Shown piece by piece: positions 1 through 6,449 of a stretch of DNA of 9,578 nucleotides. The DNA comes from Thermoplasmatota archaeon (lineage in GTDB: Archaea; Thermoplasmatota; Thermoplasmata; RBG-16-68-12; JAJISG01). The stretch is from positions 1 to 9,578 of the forward strand of contig JAJISK010000032.1 in NCBI GenBank assembly GCA_022848785.1, written 5' to 3'. The notes beneath the pieces are model-generated. The model did no database searches. It was not told the DNA's origin and worked only from the letters and a program-made list of their open reading frames with translations. Within the stretch, counting starts at the first letter, position 1; each line of letters opens with the position of its first letter. A program made the translations under genes and the position numbers.

Positions 1-279
1 GAATGGAAGAAAGCCGAAAAAGAGGCTGCCGGCTTCCTGAGGAGGAACGGGTTCTCAGAGATTCACGATTTGAACGCATTCTCCCCATCCTCATATTGGG
101 ACCTACTTGCAAAACGAGAATCAAAATGGTGGTTGGTTGATGTAACGGTTTCAGCAACAAAGCAAATTGGAGGGAAGATTCCCTCGACGGTTGAAGGCTA
201 CATTCACGCGATTCTCTACAAGAACACGCACACTTCTGAATGGAAGTTAGTCCGGATCATACTGGAGGAGATCGTCTAA
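1..279 (+). CDS. 3' end of a PD-(D/E)XK nuclease-like protein (5' truncated)
   Basis: The frame is open from the first base of the window to a TAA at 277-279, so this is the C-terminal 92 residues of a longer protein. A TTG at 70 could serve as an internal start, but coding continues upstream without a break. The visible part has the look of a restriction-endonuclease-like core. A segment ending in YWDLLAKRES supplies an acidic residue, and a hydrophobic strand WWLVDVT follows 6-8 residues later, in the place where families of this fold carry (D/E)xK. Here the triad reads D-V-T, so the usual lysine is missing or replaced by the later Lys in SATKQ. GC content is 47% (131 of 279), far below the roughly two-thirds GC of the following genes, which suggests recent acquisition. 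The fold call is by motif shape only; it could be another alpha/beta domain. Confidence 0.6.
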   Translation, partial: EWKKAEKEAAGFLRRNGFSEIHDLNAFSPSSYWDLLAKRESKWWLVDVTVSATKQIGGKIPSTVEGYIHAILYKNTHTSEWKLVRIILEEIV

Positions 280-328
280 GCCTTCACTTCGGCGTTTCCG
301 CTTGGTGTCACCGGGTCCTTGAGGGAAG

Positions 329-369
329 CTTTTAACTGTAGGCGAAATCCTGAGGAGGCGTTTCGGAGG
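329..369 (+). promoter_or_regulatory. Probable promoter and ribosome binding site of the thiolase/DUF35 operon
   Basis: CTTTTAAC at 329-336 resembles an archaeal TATA box, preceded by a purine-rich GGGAAG that could act as a BRE. Counting about 26 bases downstream puts transcription start near 358. A GGAGG Shine-Dalgarno core follows at 365-369. Its best-spaced codon is TTA at 377 (7 nt gap), not the GTG at 392 (22 nt gap). This matters for the start of the first thiolase. Confidence 0.5.
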
Positions 370-391
370 GGGTGCGTTAACCAACGTCGCG

Positions 392-1525
392 GTGGTCGGC
401 ATCGGCTACGAGGGCTTCCCGCGGGAGACCCCTCATTACTCTTTCAAGGAGCTGACGTTCGAGGCGGCCCTGAAGGCCTACGAAGACGCCGGCGTCGATC
501 CGAGGAAAGACGTGGACAGTTTTGTCGTCTGCGAGGAGGACTATTGGGCGGGCTGGTCCATCAGCGACGAGGGCGCCCCGGACCAGCTGGGCGGTGCCCT
601 CCGGCCCCTCTTCACCGTCTCCGGCGATGGCCTGAACGGGGTTGCCAATGCCTTCATGCTCATCAAGACTGGCCACTATGATGTGGTGGTCGTCGAATCT
701 CACAGCAAGGCCTCGGACATCCTCACCTACGAGGGCATCCTGACCTTCGCCTTCGACCCTATTTTCAACCGACCGCTCAACGCCCATCCGCACTTCCTGG
801 CTGGTTTGGAGATGGATGCCTTCCTCGAGGACCATGAGAACACGGAGGAGGACTGCGCGGAGGTCGTGCGCAAGAACCGGGAAAACGCCCGACATCACGA
901 AGCGGCAAGTTTCGGCGGGCAGACATCTGTGCAGGAAGTTATGGATTCGGAAGTTCTCTTCCGCCCTCTCAAGACCGCCGAGATCAGTCCTCTCGCCGAT
1001 GGTTCCATCGTCCTCGTCCTGGCCTCGGCCGAGAAGGCGAAGGAATTGACGGACCAACCCATCTGGATCCGAGGCATCGGGTGGTCCTCCGACAGCCCGT
1101 GGTTGGAGACCCGGTCCCTCGCCGAGGCGCGATACGCCCGGTGGGCCGCAGAACAGGCCTATCGCATGGCAGACATCGATCGACCTCGTCGCCGCGTGGA
1201 CGTGGCGGAGGTGGACGACCGCTTCGCCTACAAAGAGCTGCAGCACCTCGAGGCGCTCGGTCTGGCGGGGGGGAACCGCGCGGGTGCCTTACTTCGCGAG
1301 GGTTTCTATGAGATGAAGGGCGACCTCCCGGCGAACCCCTCGGGGGGGTCCCTCGGCGTGGGTAATCTCTTGGAGGCCAGCGGTCTCTTCCGCGTGATGG
1401 AGATCGTCCGCCAGCTCCAGGGCCGAGCGGGGGAACATCAGGTGGACGGAGCGACCCTCGGCGTGGCCCAGTCGTGGAGAGGGATCCCGACCGCGACCGG
1501 CTGCGTCGCGGTGTTGGAGGCGTAA
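392..1525 (+). CDS. Thiolase-superfamily protein A (catalytic residues replaced)
   Basis: A SCP-x/archaeal-type thiolase-fold protein, 377 aa from GTG 392. Fold signatures are the N-terminal VVGIGYEGF strand, a central VVVVES strand after an amphipathic helix, EVDDRF near 273-278, and NPSGGSLGVGN near 316-325. The true N-terminus is probably 5 residues longer: the frame is open upstream to 323, reads (TTA)-T-N-V-A before V1, and a GGAGG sits 7 nt before that TTA. No canonical start codon exists there. By eye alignment the nucleophilic Cys position is Ser77 (in FTVSGDG), the His of the GHP motif is Asn325, the HDCF motif is DDRF, and the C-terminal Cys-Gly region reads QSWRG. A normal Claisen thiolase mechanism is therefore unlikely. 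It is the first of two tandem paralogues, with a 1 bp gap to the next gene, and lies upstream of two DUF35 genes. Comparable thiolase-DUF35 complexes include archaeal acetoacetyl-CoA thiolase/HMG-CoA synthase, BbsAB and the aldolase Ltp2-ChsH2. Substrate unknown. Confidence 0.88.
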   Translation: MVGIGYEGFPRETPHYSFKELTFEAALKAYEDAGVDPRKDVDSFVVCEEDYWAGWSISDEGAPDQLGGALRPLFTVSGDGLNGVANAFMLIKTGHYDVVVVESHSKASDILTYEGILTFAFDPIFNRPLNAHPHFLAGLEMDAFLEDHENTEEDCAEVVRKNRENARHHEAASFGGQTSVQEVMDSEVLFRPLKTAEISPLADGSIVLVLASAEKAKELTDQPIWIRGIGWSSDSPWLETRSLAEARYARWAAEQAYRMADIDRPRRRVDVAEVDDRFAYKELQHLEALGLAGGNRAGALLREGFYEMKGDLPANPSGGSLGVGNLLEASGLFRVMEIVRQLQGRAGEHQVDGATLGVAQSWRGIPTATGCVAVLEA

Positions 1526-1526
1526 C

Positions 1527-2687
1527 GTGCGAAAGGTGGCGGTCATCGGGGCGGGCATGACGCTCTTCCGCCGTCGCCTACTGGAGACGGGGAAGGAGAT
1601 GGCCTTCCAGGCCGCCCAGGCGGCCCTCGAGGAAGCCGGCCTGGGGATCGACCAGGTCGATGCGGTGGTCACCGGGTCCGCCCCCGACGCCTTCGACGGG
1701 GTCCACATGAAGGGCGAATACCTCCTGGACGGGGCCGGGGGCGTACGGAAGCCCTACATGCGCGTCTACACGGGCGGCGGGACCGGGTGCTTTTCCCCGA
1801 TCGCGGGGTGGTGGCACGTGGCCTCCGGCCTGGCGGACGTGGTTCTCGTGGTGAACGAGGAGAAGATGTCCTCCATCACCCCGCACCCCCAGTACGCCTT
1901 CGCAAACATCTGGGATCCGATCCTCGACCGCCCCTTGAATCCCAACCTGGTGTGGATCTTCGCCATGGAGATGAACCGCTACATGACGGTCTATGGCATC
2001 GAGAAGGCGGACATCGCGCGGGTCGCCGTGAAGAACAAGCGAAACGCGGTGGACCATCCCGCCGCACAGCTCGCGGACCCCAACATCACCGTGGACGATG
2101 TCCTCAACTCGGAGGTCATGGCCTGGCCGGTCCAGCGACTGGACATCAGCCCTCCGAGCGACGGCGCGTCGGCCCTCGTGCTCGCCAGCGAGGAGGTAGC
2201 TCGGCGGGTGAGCGAGACCCCGGTGTGGATCTCGGGGGTGGGGTGGTGCATCGACTCCACGATGTGGACGAATCGCGACCTTGCCTTCCCCGAGTATCTC
2301 GCCCGGGCCGCAAAGCAAGCCTACGGCATGGCCAAGATCGAGAACCCGCGGAAGGAGGTGGACGTGGTGGAGCCCTATGACCCCTTCGACTACAAGGAGC
2401 TCCACCACCTGGAGGGCCTCCTCCTGGCGGACAAGGGGGAGGCACCCACCCTGACCCGGGAAGGGGTGACCCAGCGGGACGGAGAACTCCCGACCTGCCC
2501 CTCCGGGGGGCTGATGGGCGTCGGCAACCCCATCGCGGCTACGATGGGGATCAAGACGGGGGAGATCTACTGGCAGCTGGCGGGAAAGGCGGGTCGCCGA
2601 CAGGTCCCCGGGAGCCCCCAGGTCGGGGTGTGCCAGGCCTGGGGAGACCTCATGCAGTTTTCCAGCGTGATGGTCATGAGGGCGTGA
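1527..2687 (+). CDS. Thiolase-superfamily protein B (catalytic residues replaced)
   Basis: Second thiolase-fold protein, 386 aa, starting at GTG 1527. A GGAGG at 1516-1520 with a 6 nt gap supports this start, and the stop of protein A is one base upstream, so the two are probably translationally coupled. It is a paralogue of A with shared blocks: VAVIGAGMTLF at the N-terminus, VDVVEPYDPFDYKELHHLEG near 279-298, CPSGGLMGVGNP near 325-335, and CQAWGD at 369-374. The expected nucleophile position aligns with Gly84 in TGGGTGCF; a Cys lies four residues later (C88) but out of register. The GHP His is Asn334, and HDCF is YDPF with Tyr284. A YDxF-type tyrosine is reminiscent of Ltp2-like steroid side-chain aldolases, whose thiolase-type active site has been repurposed. 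I infer an acyl-CoA lyase, aldolase or condensing role acting with protein A and the DUF35 partners. A structural, non-catalytic subunit is possible for either paralogue. Confidence 0.9.
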   Translation: MRKVAVIGAGMTLFRRRLLETGKEMAFQAAQAALEEAGLGIDQVDAVVTGSAPDAFDGVHMKGEYLLDGAGGVRKPYMRVYTGGGTGCFSPIAGWWHVASGLADVVLVVNEEKMSSITPHPQYAFANIWDPILDRPLNPNLVWIFAMEMNRYMTVYGIEKADIARVAVKNKRNAVDHPAAQLADPNITVDDVLNSEVMAWPVQRLDISPPSDGASALVLASEEVARRVSETPVWISGVGWCIDSTMWTNRDLAFPEYLARAAKQAYGMAKIENPRKEVDVVEPYDPFDYKELHHLEGLLLADKGEAPTLTREGVTQRDGELPTCPSGGLMGVGNPIAATMGIKTGEIYWQLAGKAGRRQVPGSPQVGVCQAWGDLMQFSSVMVMRA

Positions 2688-2691
2688 GACG

Positions 2692-3189
2692 ATGGGACGG
2701 AAGTGGCCCGGGACCCCGCTGACGGCCGCCGACATCGCGGAGGGCCGCGTGGCGACCGCGGAGTGGCGGCCCGAGGCGAAATACGCCTGGAGCGCGGGCG
2801 AATCCATCGGTCGATTCCTGGAGGAGCTCCAGGAAGGCCACCTCGTCGGGCGGAAATGCACCGTCGACGACACGGTGTTCTTCCCGCCTCGATCCTTCTG
2901 CCAGGAGCACTTCGTCCGCGCGGGGGAGTTCGTCCGGCTGAAGAACACGGGGAAGGTGGAGACCTACTCCGTGTCCTACCTGGATACGGACGCCCGGAGA
3001 CTGGAGGAGCCCGTTTACGTGGGGGTCATCTCCATCGACGGGGCCTCGGAGCGCATGGGTTTCATGCACTTCTTGGGCGAGGTGGAGGAGAAGGATCTGG
3101 CCATCGGCATGCGGGTGAAGGCCGTATGGAAACCGAAGAAGGACCGGACGGGGGCCGTCACGGACATCTGCTACTTTAAGCCGGTCTGA
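2692..3189 (+). CDS. DUF35 (zinc ribbon plus OB-fold) protein 1, degenerate zinc site
   Basis: A 165 aa DUF35-family protein that begins 4 bp after the second thiolase. The family has an N-terminal helix, a rubredoxin-like zinc ribbon and a C-terminal OB-fold; it bridges or completes thiolase-superfamily enzymes and may gate acyl-CoA. Here the N-terminal helix covers roughly residues 30-50, the ribbon 53-75, and the OB-fold 78-165, ending in the typical DICYFKPV strand. The ribbon core FFPPRSFC is clear, but the metal ligands are unusual. The normal CxxC...CxxC pairs read C56-x2-D59 and C70-x2-H73, leaving two Cys, one His and one Asp. Zinc could still bind with mixed ligands, or be lost. About 27 extra residues precede the helix (WPGTPLTAADIAEGR region), absent from DUF35 protein 2. 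It probably pairs with one of the two thiolases, giving a two-plus-two complex. Confidence 0.85.
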   Translation: MGRKWPGTPLTAADIAEGRVATAEWRPEAKYAWSAGESIGRFLEELQEGHLVGRKCTVDDTVFFPPRSFCQEHFVRAGEFVRLKNTGKVETYSVSYLDTDARRLEEPVYVGVISIDGASERMGFMHFLGEVEEKDLAIGMRVKAVWKPKKDRTGAVTDICYFKPV

Positions 3190-3197
3190 GGGGGGAG

Positions 3198-3647
3198 ATG
3201 GTGGGCGAGAAGTACCGGCGCTGGGAGGGGGACATGGAAGCCCTCTACGTCTACACGGCGGGCGTCGCCGGGGACCGCTTCTTCCGGGAGATCCGGGACA
3301 ACGAACGGCTCATGGGCACCTACTGCCCCGAGTGCGACGTGACCTACCTCCCGCCCCGCCTCTACTGCGAGACCTGCTTCTCGGAACTCAACGAGTGGGA
3401 AGAGATTCCCAACAAGGGCCGGGTCGACGCGATCACGGTGGCGTACGTGGACGAGAAGGGGGAGCGGCTGACTCGGCCGAAGGTCCTGGCCATGGTCCGC
3501 TTCCCCGGGGCCACCGGGGGCCTCATCCACGTCGTGGACCTGCCGGAGGAAGACGTGTACCGGGGCATGGAGGTGGAGGTGGTGTTCCTACCTCGGGGCC
3601 TGCGGAAGGGCTCCTTCCTGGACATCCTCCACTTCAAGGCCATCTAG
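3198..3647 (+). CDS. DUF35 (zinc ribbon plus OB-fold) protein 2, intact zinc site
   Basis: A 149 aa DUF35-family protein, 8 bp after DUF35 protein 1 and last in the thiolase cluster. The domain order is a short N-terminal segment (YRRWEGDM), a helix containing YTAGVAGDRFFREI at 19-32, a zinc ribbon with intact ligands C43-x2-C46 and C57-x2-C60 around LPPRLYC, then an OB-fold whose strands include VDAITVAYVD and end in FLDILHFKAI. Start choice: ATG 3198 has GAGG at 3188-3191 with a 6 nt gap and keeps the YRRWEGDM lead-in, which I judge part of the family. ATG 3234 is an alternative with its own GGAGG at 3224-3228. It is expected to be the non-catalytic partner of one thiolase-like protein, in the cytosol. 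It has the canonical ligand set that its neighbour lacks, so the two DUF35 proteins are probably not interchangeable. Confidence 0.88.
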   Translation: MVGEKYRRWEGDMEALYVYTAGVAGDRFFREIRDNERLMGTYCPECDVTYLPPRLYCETCFSELNEWEEIPNKGRVDAITVAYVDEKGERLTRPKVLAMVRFPGATGGLIHVVDLPEEDVYRGMEVEVVFLPRGLRKGSFLDILHFKAI

Positions 3648-3671
3648 GCTCTCAATTCGGATAATCTGTCC

Positions 3672-3694
3672 GCTGGGTTTTAAAGCCAGCCCAG
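3672..3694 (+). promoter_or_regulatory. TATA box inside a dyad, promoter of the GTPase/mutase operon
   Basis: TTTTAAA at 3678-3684 is a good archaeal TATA box, centred 22 bases before ATG 3703 and 28 before ATG 3709, which fits a leaderless transcript. It is enclosed by inverted arms: GCTGG (3672-3676) with CCAGC (3686-3690), or alternatively CTGGG (3673-3677) with CCCAG (3690-3694). A repressor bound here would block TBP, so an operator is plausible; the binding protein is not identifiable. No Shine-Dalgarno precedes the start, in keeping with leaderless initiation. Confidence 0.5.
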
Positions 3695-3702
3695 GGCACG
3701 GA

Positions 3703-4326
3703 ATGCGCATGCTGGAGGACCCGAAACCCCGGATGAAGATGAAAATCTGTGCCGTCGGGGAGGAGGCCGTGGGGAAGACCAGTCTGATCCACCGGTACGT
3801 CGCCGACAAGTACGAGGACGACTACATTCGGACCATCGGGACCCTGATCAGCAAGAAAACGGTCGAGCTGGAGGGAGCCGAGGGGGAGCCTGCCGTCGTG
3901 GACGCGGTCATCTGGGACATCATGGGCCGGAAGGGGTTCATGGACCTCCTCCGAGACGCCTATTTCTACCGCGCGAACGGGGTCTTCGCCGTCCTGGACA
4001 CCACCCGAAAGGCTACCTTGGAAGCCCTGCACGGATGGCTCGAGGGCGTGACCAACGCCGTCGGGACGGTTCCTATCGTGATCCTCGCCAACAAGGAGGA
4101 CCTGAAGAAGGAGGCGAACGTCACGAAGAAGGCGGTCAAGGACTTCGCCAAGGGGTGGAACGCCACTCTCTTCTACACCAGCGCCAAGACCGGGAAGAAC
4201 GTGGGAAAGGCCTTCGAGGTCTTGATTCACGAAGCCTACGAGCGGGGGATGTCCGCCCGGCAGGTGACCGTGGACGAGTCCGAGGAGGAGAAGCCGGTCT
4301 CCGCGCCCGACTTCATCGGAAGATAA
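3703..4326 (+). CDS. Ras-like small GTPase
   Basis: A 207 aa small GTP-binding protein with all G boxes: G1 GEEAVGKTS at 19-27, switch I Thr44 in RTIGT, G3 WDIMG at 71-75, G4 NKED at 130-133, and G5 TSAKTGKN at 159-166. The residue after the G3 glycine is Arg76, where Ras has the catalytic Gln61, so intrinsic hydrolysis may be slow or depend on a partner. There is no C-terminal Cys for lipidation; the tail is acidic then ends DFIGR. It is first in the mutase operon, 20 bp before the large subunit, behind its own TATA box. ATG 3703 was chosen for TATA spacing; ATG 3709 or 3733 are possible. Archaeal Ras-like GTPases are mostly uncharacterised. A regulatory or chaperone role for the neighbouring mutase is suggested only by position. 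Confidence 0.9.
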   Translation: MRMLEDPKPRMKMKICAVGEEAVGKTSLIHRYVADKYEDDYIRTIGTLISKKTVELEGAEGEPAVVDAVIWDIMGRKGFMDLLRDAYFYRANGVFAVLDTTRKATLEALHGWLEGVTNAVGTVPIVILANKEDLKKEANVTKKAVKDFAKGWNATLFYTSAKTGKNVGKAFEVLIHEAYERGMSARQVTVDESEEEKPVSAPDFIGR

Positions 4327-4346
4327 AAATAGACTCGGACCCTAGA

Positions 4347-6044
4347 ATGGAACTCCGGGTCATCATGCTCGATTCTCGTAGCCGGAAGGATATCGAGGCG
4401 GCCCGTGAGGCGTGGGAGAAGGAGGACCTCGCGGCCTCCCTCCGGTCGCGGCCGGAACGAAAGGAACACTTTCTCACCACATCGAGCGAAGAGGTGGGAC
4501 GGCTCTACACCCCCCTTGACGTCCCGGATCTCGATTACCTGAAGGACCTGGGCTTTCCCGGCGAGTACCCCTTCACCCGGGGTGTCCATCCCACCATGTA
4601 TCGCGGACGCCTCTGGACGATGCGGCAATTCGCCGGGCACGGGGACTGCGAGGACACGAACATCCGCTACCAATACCTCTTGGAGCACGGGGAGACGGGC
4701 CTGAGCGTGGCCGTCGACATGCCCACCCTCTACGGTCTGGACACCGACGACCGGGAGGCCCAGGGGGAGTTCGGCATCTGTGGAGTCGCCGTCTCCTCCC
4801 TTCGGGACATGGAGATCCTGTTCGAGGGGATCCCCGTGGACCAGGTCAGCACCTCCATGACCATCAACGGGCCCGCTGCGGTCCTGTGGGCCATGTACAT
4901 TGCCATGGCCGAAGGTCGGGGCGTCGCGCCTGCCGTGCTCCGGGGCACGCTCCAGAACGACATCTTGAAGGAGTACCAGGCCCAGAAGGAGTGGATTTTC
5001 CCCCCCGAGCCCCACATGCGGCTCGTGGTGGACACGATCGAGTACGGGGTCAAGGAGCTGCCGTTGTGGAATCCCGTCAGCATCAGCGGGTATCACATCC
5101 GCGAAGCGGGATCTACCGCGATTCAGGAGCTCGCCTTCACCCTCTCCAACGGCTTCGAGTACGTCAAGTGGGGCCTCGAGCGCGGGCTGGACGTCGACGC
5201 CTTCGCCCCGCGCCTCTCCTTCTTCTTCAACGCGCACAACGACCTGTTCGAAGAGATCGCGAAATACCGGGCCGCCCGTCGCATCTGGGCCCGGGAGATG
5301 CGGGACACCTTCGGCGCGAAGGAGCCGCGGTCATGGTGGATGCGTTTTCACACCCAGACAGCGGGTGTTTCCCTCACGGCCCAGCAACCGGAGATCAACA
5401 TCGTGCGGGTGACCATCCAGGCCCTCGCGGCCATCTTGGGGGGGACCCAGTCCCTCCACACGAACTCCATGGACGAGGCGTGGGCCGTTCCCACGGAGCG
5501 GGCCGTTCGCATCGCCCTCCGGACCCAGCAGGTCTTGGCCCACGAGAGCGGGGTCGTGAACACGGCGGATCCCTTGGGCGGCTCCTACTACGTGGAGTGG
5601 ATGACGGACCACATGGAGGAGGAGGCCTACCGCTACTTCGGCCGGATCGAGGAGATCGGCGGTGTGATCCCCGCCATCAGGCGGGGCTTCTACCAGCGGG
5701 AGATCGCCCGGGCCGCGTACCGATACCAACGGGAGATCGAGAAGGGAGACCGGAAAATCGTCGGGGTCAACGCCTTCACCGTCGAGGAGCCGGAGGGGGT
5801 CGAGTATCTCCGAATCGACAAGAAGGCAGAACGCCGGCAGCTGCGACGCCTGGAGCGCCTTCGAGAGGATCGGGATTCGATGAAGGTCGAACGGACGCTC
5901 ACGGCCTTGCGGAAGGGGGCCGAAGGGGACGCCAACCTGATGCCTCTCATCTTGGAGGGCGTGAAGGCCGGGGTCACCTTGAGCGAGACAGTCTCGACGC
6001 TCAAGGAAGTCTTCGGAGTCTACGAGGAGCCCCTCATCTACTAG
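4347..6044 (+). CDS. Coenzyme B12-dependent acyl-CoA mutase, large subunit
   Basis: A 565 aa mutase catalytic (TIM-barrel) subunit of the methylmalonyl-CoA mutase family, with no B12 domain; that domain is the next gene. Family blocks run end to end: [20 protein letters not shown] near 72-91, [21 protein letters not shown] near 201-210, SGYHIREAG around His250, [27 protein letters not shown], and a C-terminal linker ending [11 protein letters not shown]. Tyr85 and His250 match Tyr89 and His244 of the Propionibacterium enzyme, but its carboxylate-binding Arg207 aligns with Gln213 (exactly 37 residues before the His in both). Isobutyryl-CoA and 2-hydroxyisobutyryl-CoA mutases also have Gln there. 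Two more pocket-region changes are His98 in AGHGD (usually AGFG/AGFS) and Val123 in SVAVD (usually SVAFD). So this may not use methylmalonyl-CoA. ATG 4347 follows the GTPase stop by 20 bp; ATG 4365 is an alternative. The open frame upstream of 4347 is GTPase shadow. Confidence 0.95.
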   Translation: MELRVIMLDSRSRKDIEAAREAWEKEDLAASLRSRPERKEHFLTTSSEEVGRLYTPLDVPDLDYLKDLGFPGEYPFTRGVHPTMYRGRLWTMRQFAGHGDCEDTNIRYQYLLEHGETGLSVAVDMPTLYGLDTDDREAQGEFGICGVAVSSLRDMEILFEGIPVDQVSTSMTINGPAAVLWAMYIAMAEGRGVAPAVLRGTLQNDILKEYQAQKEWIFPPEPHMRLVVDTIEYGVKELPLWNPVSISGYHIREAGSTAIQELAFTLSNGFEYVKWGLERGLDVDAFAPRLSFFFNAHNDLFEEIAKYRAARRIWAREMRDTFGAKEPRSWWMRFHTQTAGVSLTAQQPEINIVRVTIQALAAILGGTQSLHTNSMDEAWAVPTERAVRIALRTQQVLAHESGVVNTADPLGGSYYVEWMTDHMEEEAYRYFGRIEEIGGVIPAIRRGFYQREIARAAYRYQREIEKGDRKIVGVNAFTVEEPEGVEYLRIDKKAERRQLRRLERLREDRDSMKVERTLTALRKGAEGDANLMPLILEGVKAGVTLSETVSTLKEVFGVYEEPLIY

Positions 6045-6055
6045 GTGATGGCTTG
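6044..6055 (+). promoter_or_regulatory. Shine-Dalgarno setting the TTG start of the B12 subunit
   Basis: GGTGAT at 6044-6049, which overlaps the mutase large-subunit TAG, matches the anti-Shine-Dalgarno complement GGAGGTGAT. It lies 3 nt before TTG 6053, the only reasonable start codon before the conserved [17 protein letters not shown] block. Confidence 0.55.
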
Positions 6056-6445
6056 GGAAAGATCCGGGTACTCGTGGCAAAACCGGGGCTGGACGGTCAC
6101 GATCGAGGGGCGAAGGTCATCGCCCGAGGCCTCCGAGACGCCGGGATGGAGGTGATTTACACGGGGCTTCACCAGACCCCCGAGGACATCGTGGAGGCCG
6201 CCATCCAGGAGGATGTGGACGCGGTCGGCCTCAGTTCCCTCTCGGGGGCCCACATGACCCTCTTTCCTCGGGTCGCCGAGCTCCTCCGGGAGCGGGGGAT
6301 GGAGAACGTCCTGGTCATCGGCGGCGGCATCATCCCGCCCGACGACGTCGTCTCGCTCAAAGAGGCAGGCATTGACAAGATCTTCGGCCCCGGCACCTTC
6401 CTGAAGGAAGTGGTCGCCTACATCGAGGGGCACGTGGGGAAGTAG
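6053..6445 (+). CDS. Acyl-CoA mutase small subunit, B12-binding domain
   Basis: A 130 aa cobalamin-binding Rossmann-like domain that docks on the large subunit and holds adenosylcobalamin base-off/His-on. The DxHxxG signature is D14-G-H16-D-R-G19, with His16 as the lower axial cobalt ligand. The SxL motif lies at S61-S-L-S64, followed by SGAH, and the GGG at 90-92 contacts the nucleotide tail. The length fits a stand-alone archaeal small subunit. The start is TTG 6053, 8 bp after the large-subunit stop and preceded by GGTGAT, so translation is probably coupled to the large subunit. The MeaB-type gene follows 4 bp after the stop. Upstream residues in this frame are the shadow of the large subunit. 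Confidence 0.95.
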   Translation: MGKIRVLVAKPGLDGHDRGAKVIARGLRDAGMEVIYTGLHQTPEDIVEAAIQEDVDAVGLSSLSGAHMTLFPRVAELLRERGMENVLVIGGGIIPPDDVVSLKEAGIDKIFGPGTFLKEVVAYIEGHVGK

Positions 6446-6449
6446 CGGC

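Noticed and set aside
377..1246. 289-codon open frame on the - strand opposite the first thiolase
   Set aside because: Same antisense composition effect; no start signal or recognisable motif.
1578..2948. 456-codon open frame on the - strand opposite the second thiolase and DUF35 gene
   Set aside because: It lies opposite well-supported genes with conserved motifs, is His/Pro/Arg/Gly-rich without domain logic, and is the usual antisense frame of GC-rich codons.
4035..4346. In-frame upstream extension of the mutase large subunit
   Set aside because: It overlaps the GTPase gene in another frame, is Arg/Gly-rich with no family similarity, and the family N-terminus starts near 4347-4365.
4886..6052. 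Long open frame preceding the B12-binding subunit, suggesting a fused larger protein
   Set aside because: It is the second-frame shadow of the mutase large subunit; only the part from TTG 6053 has B12-domain motifs.
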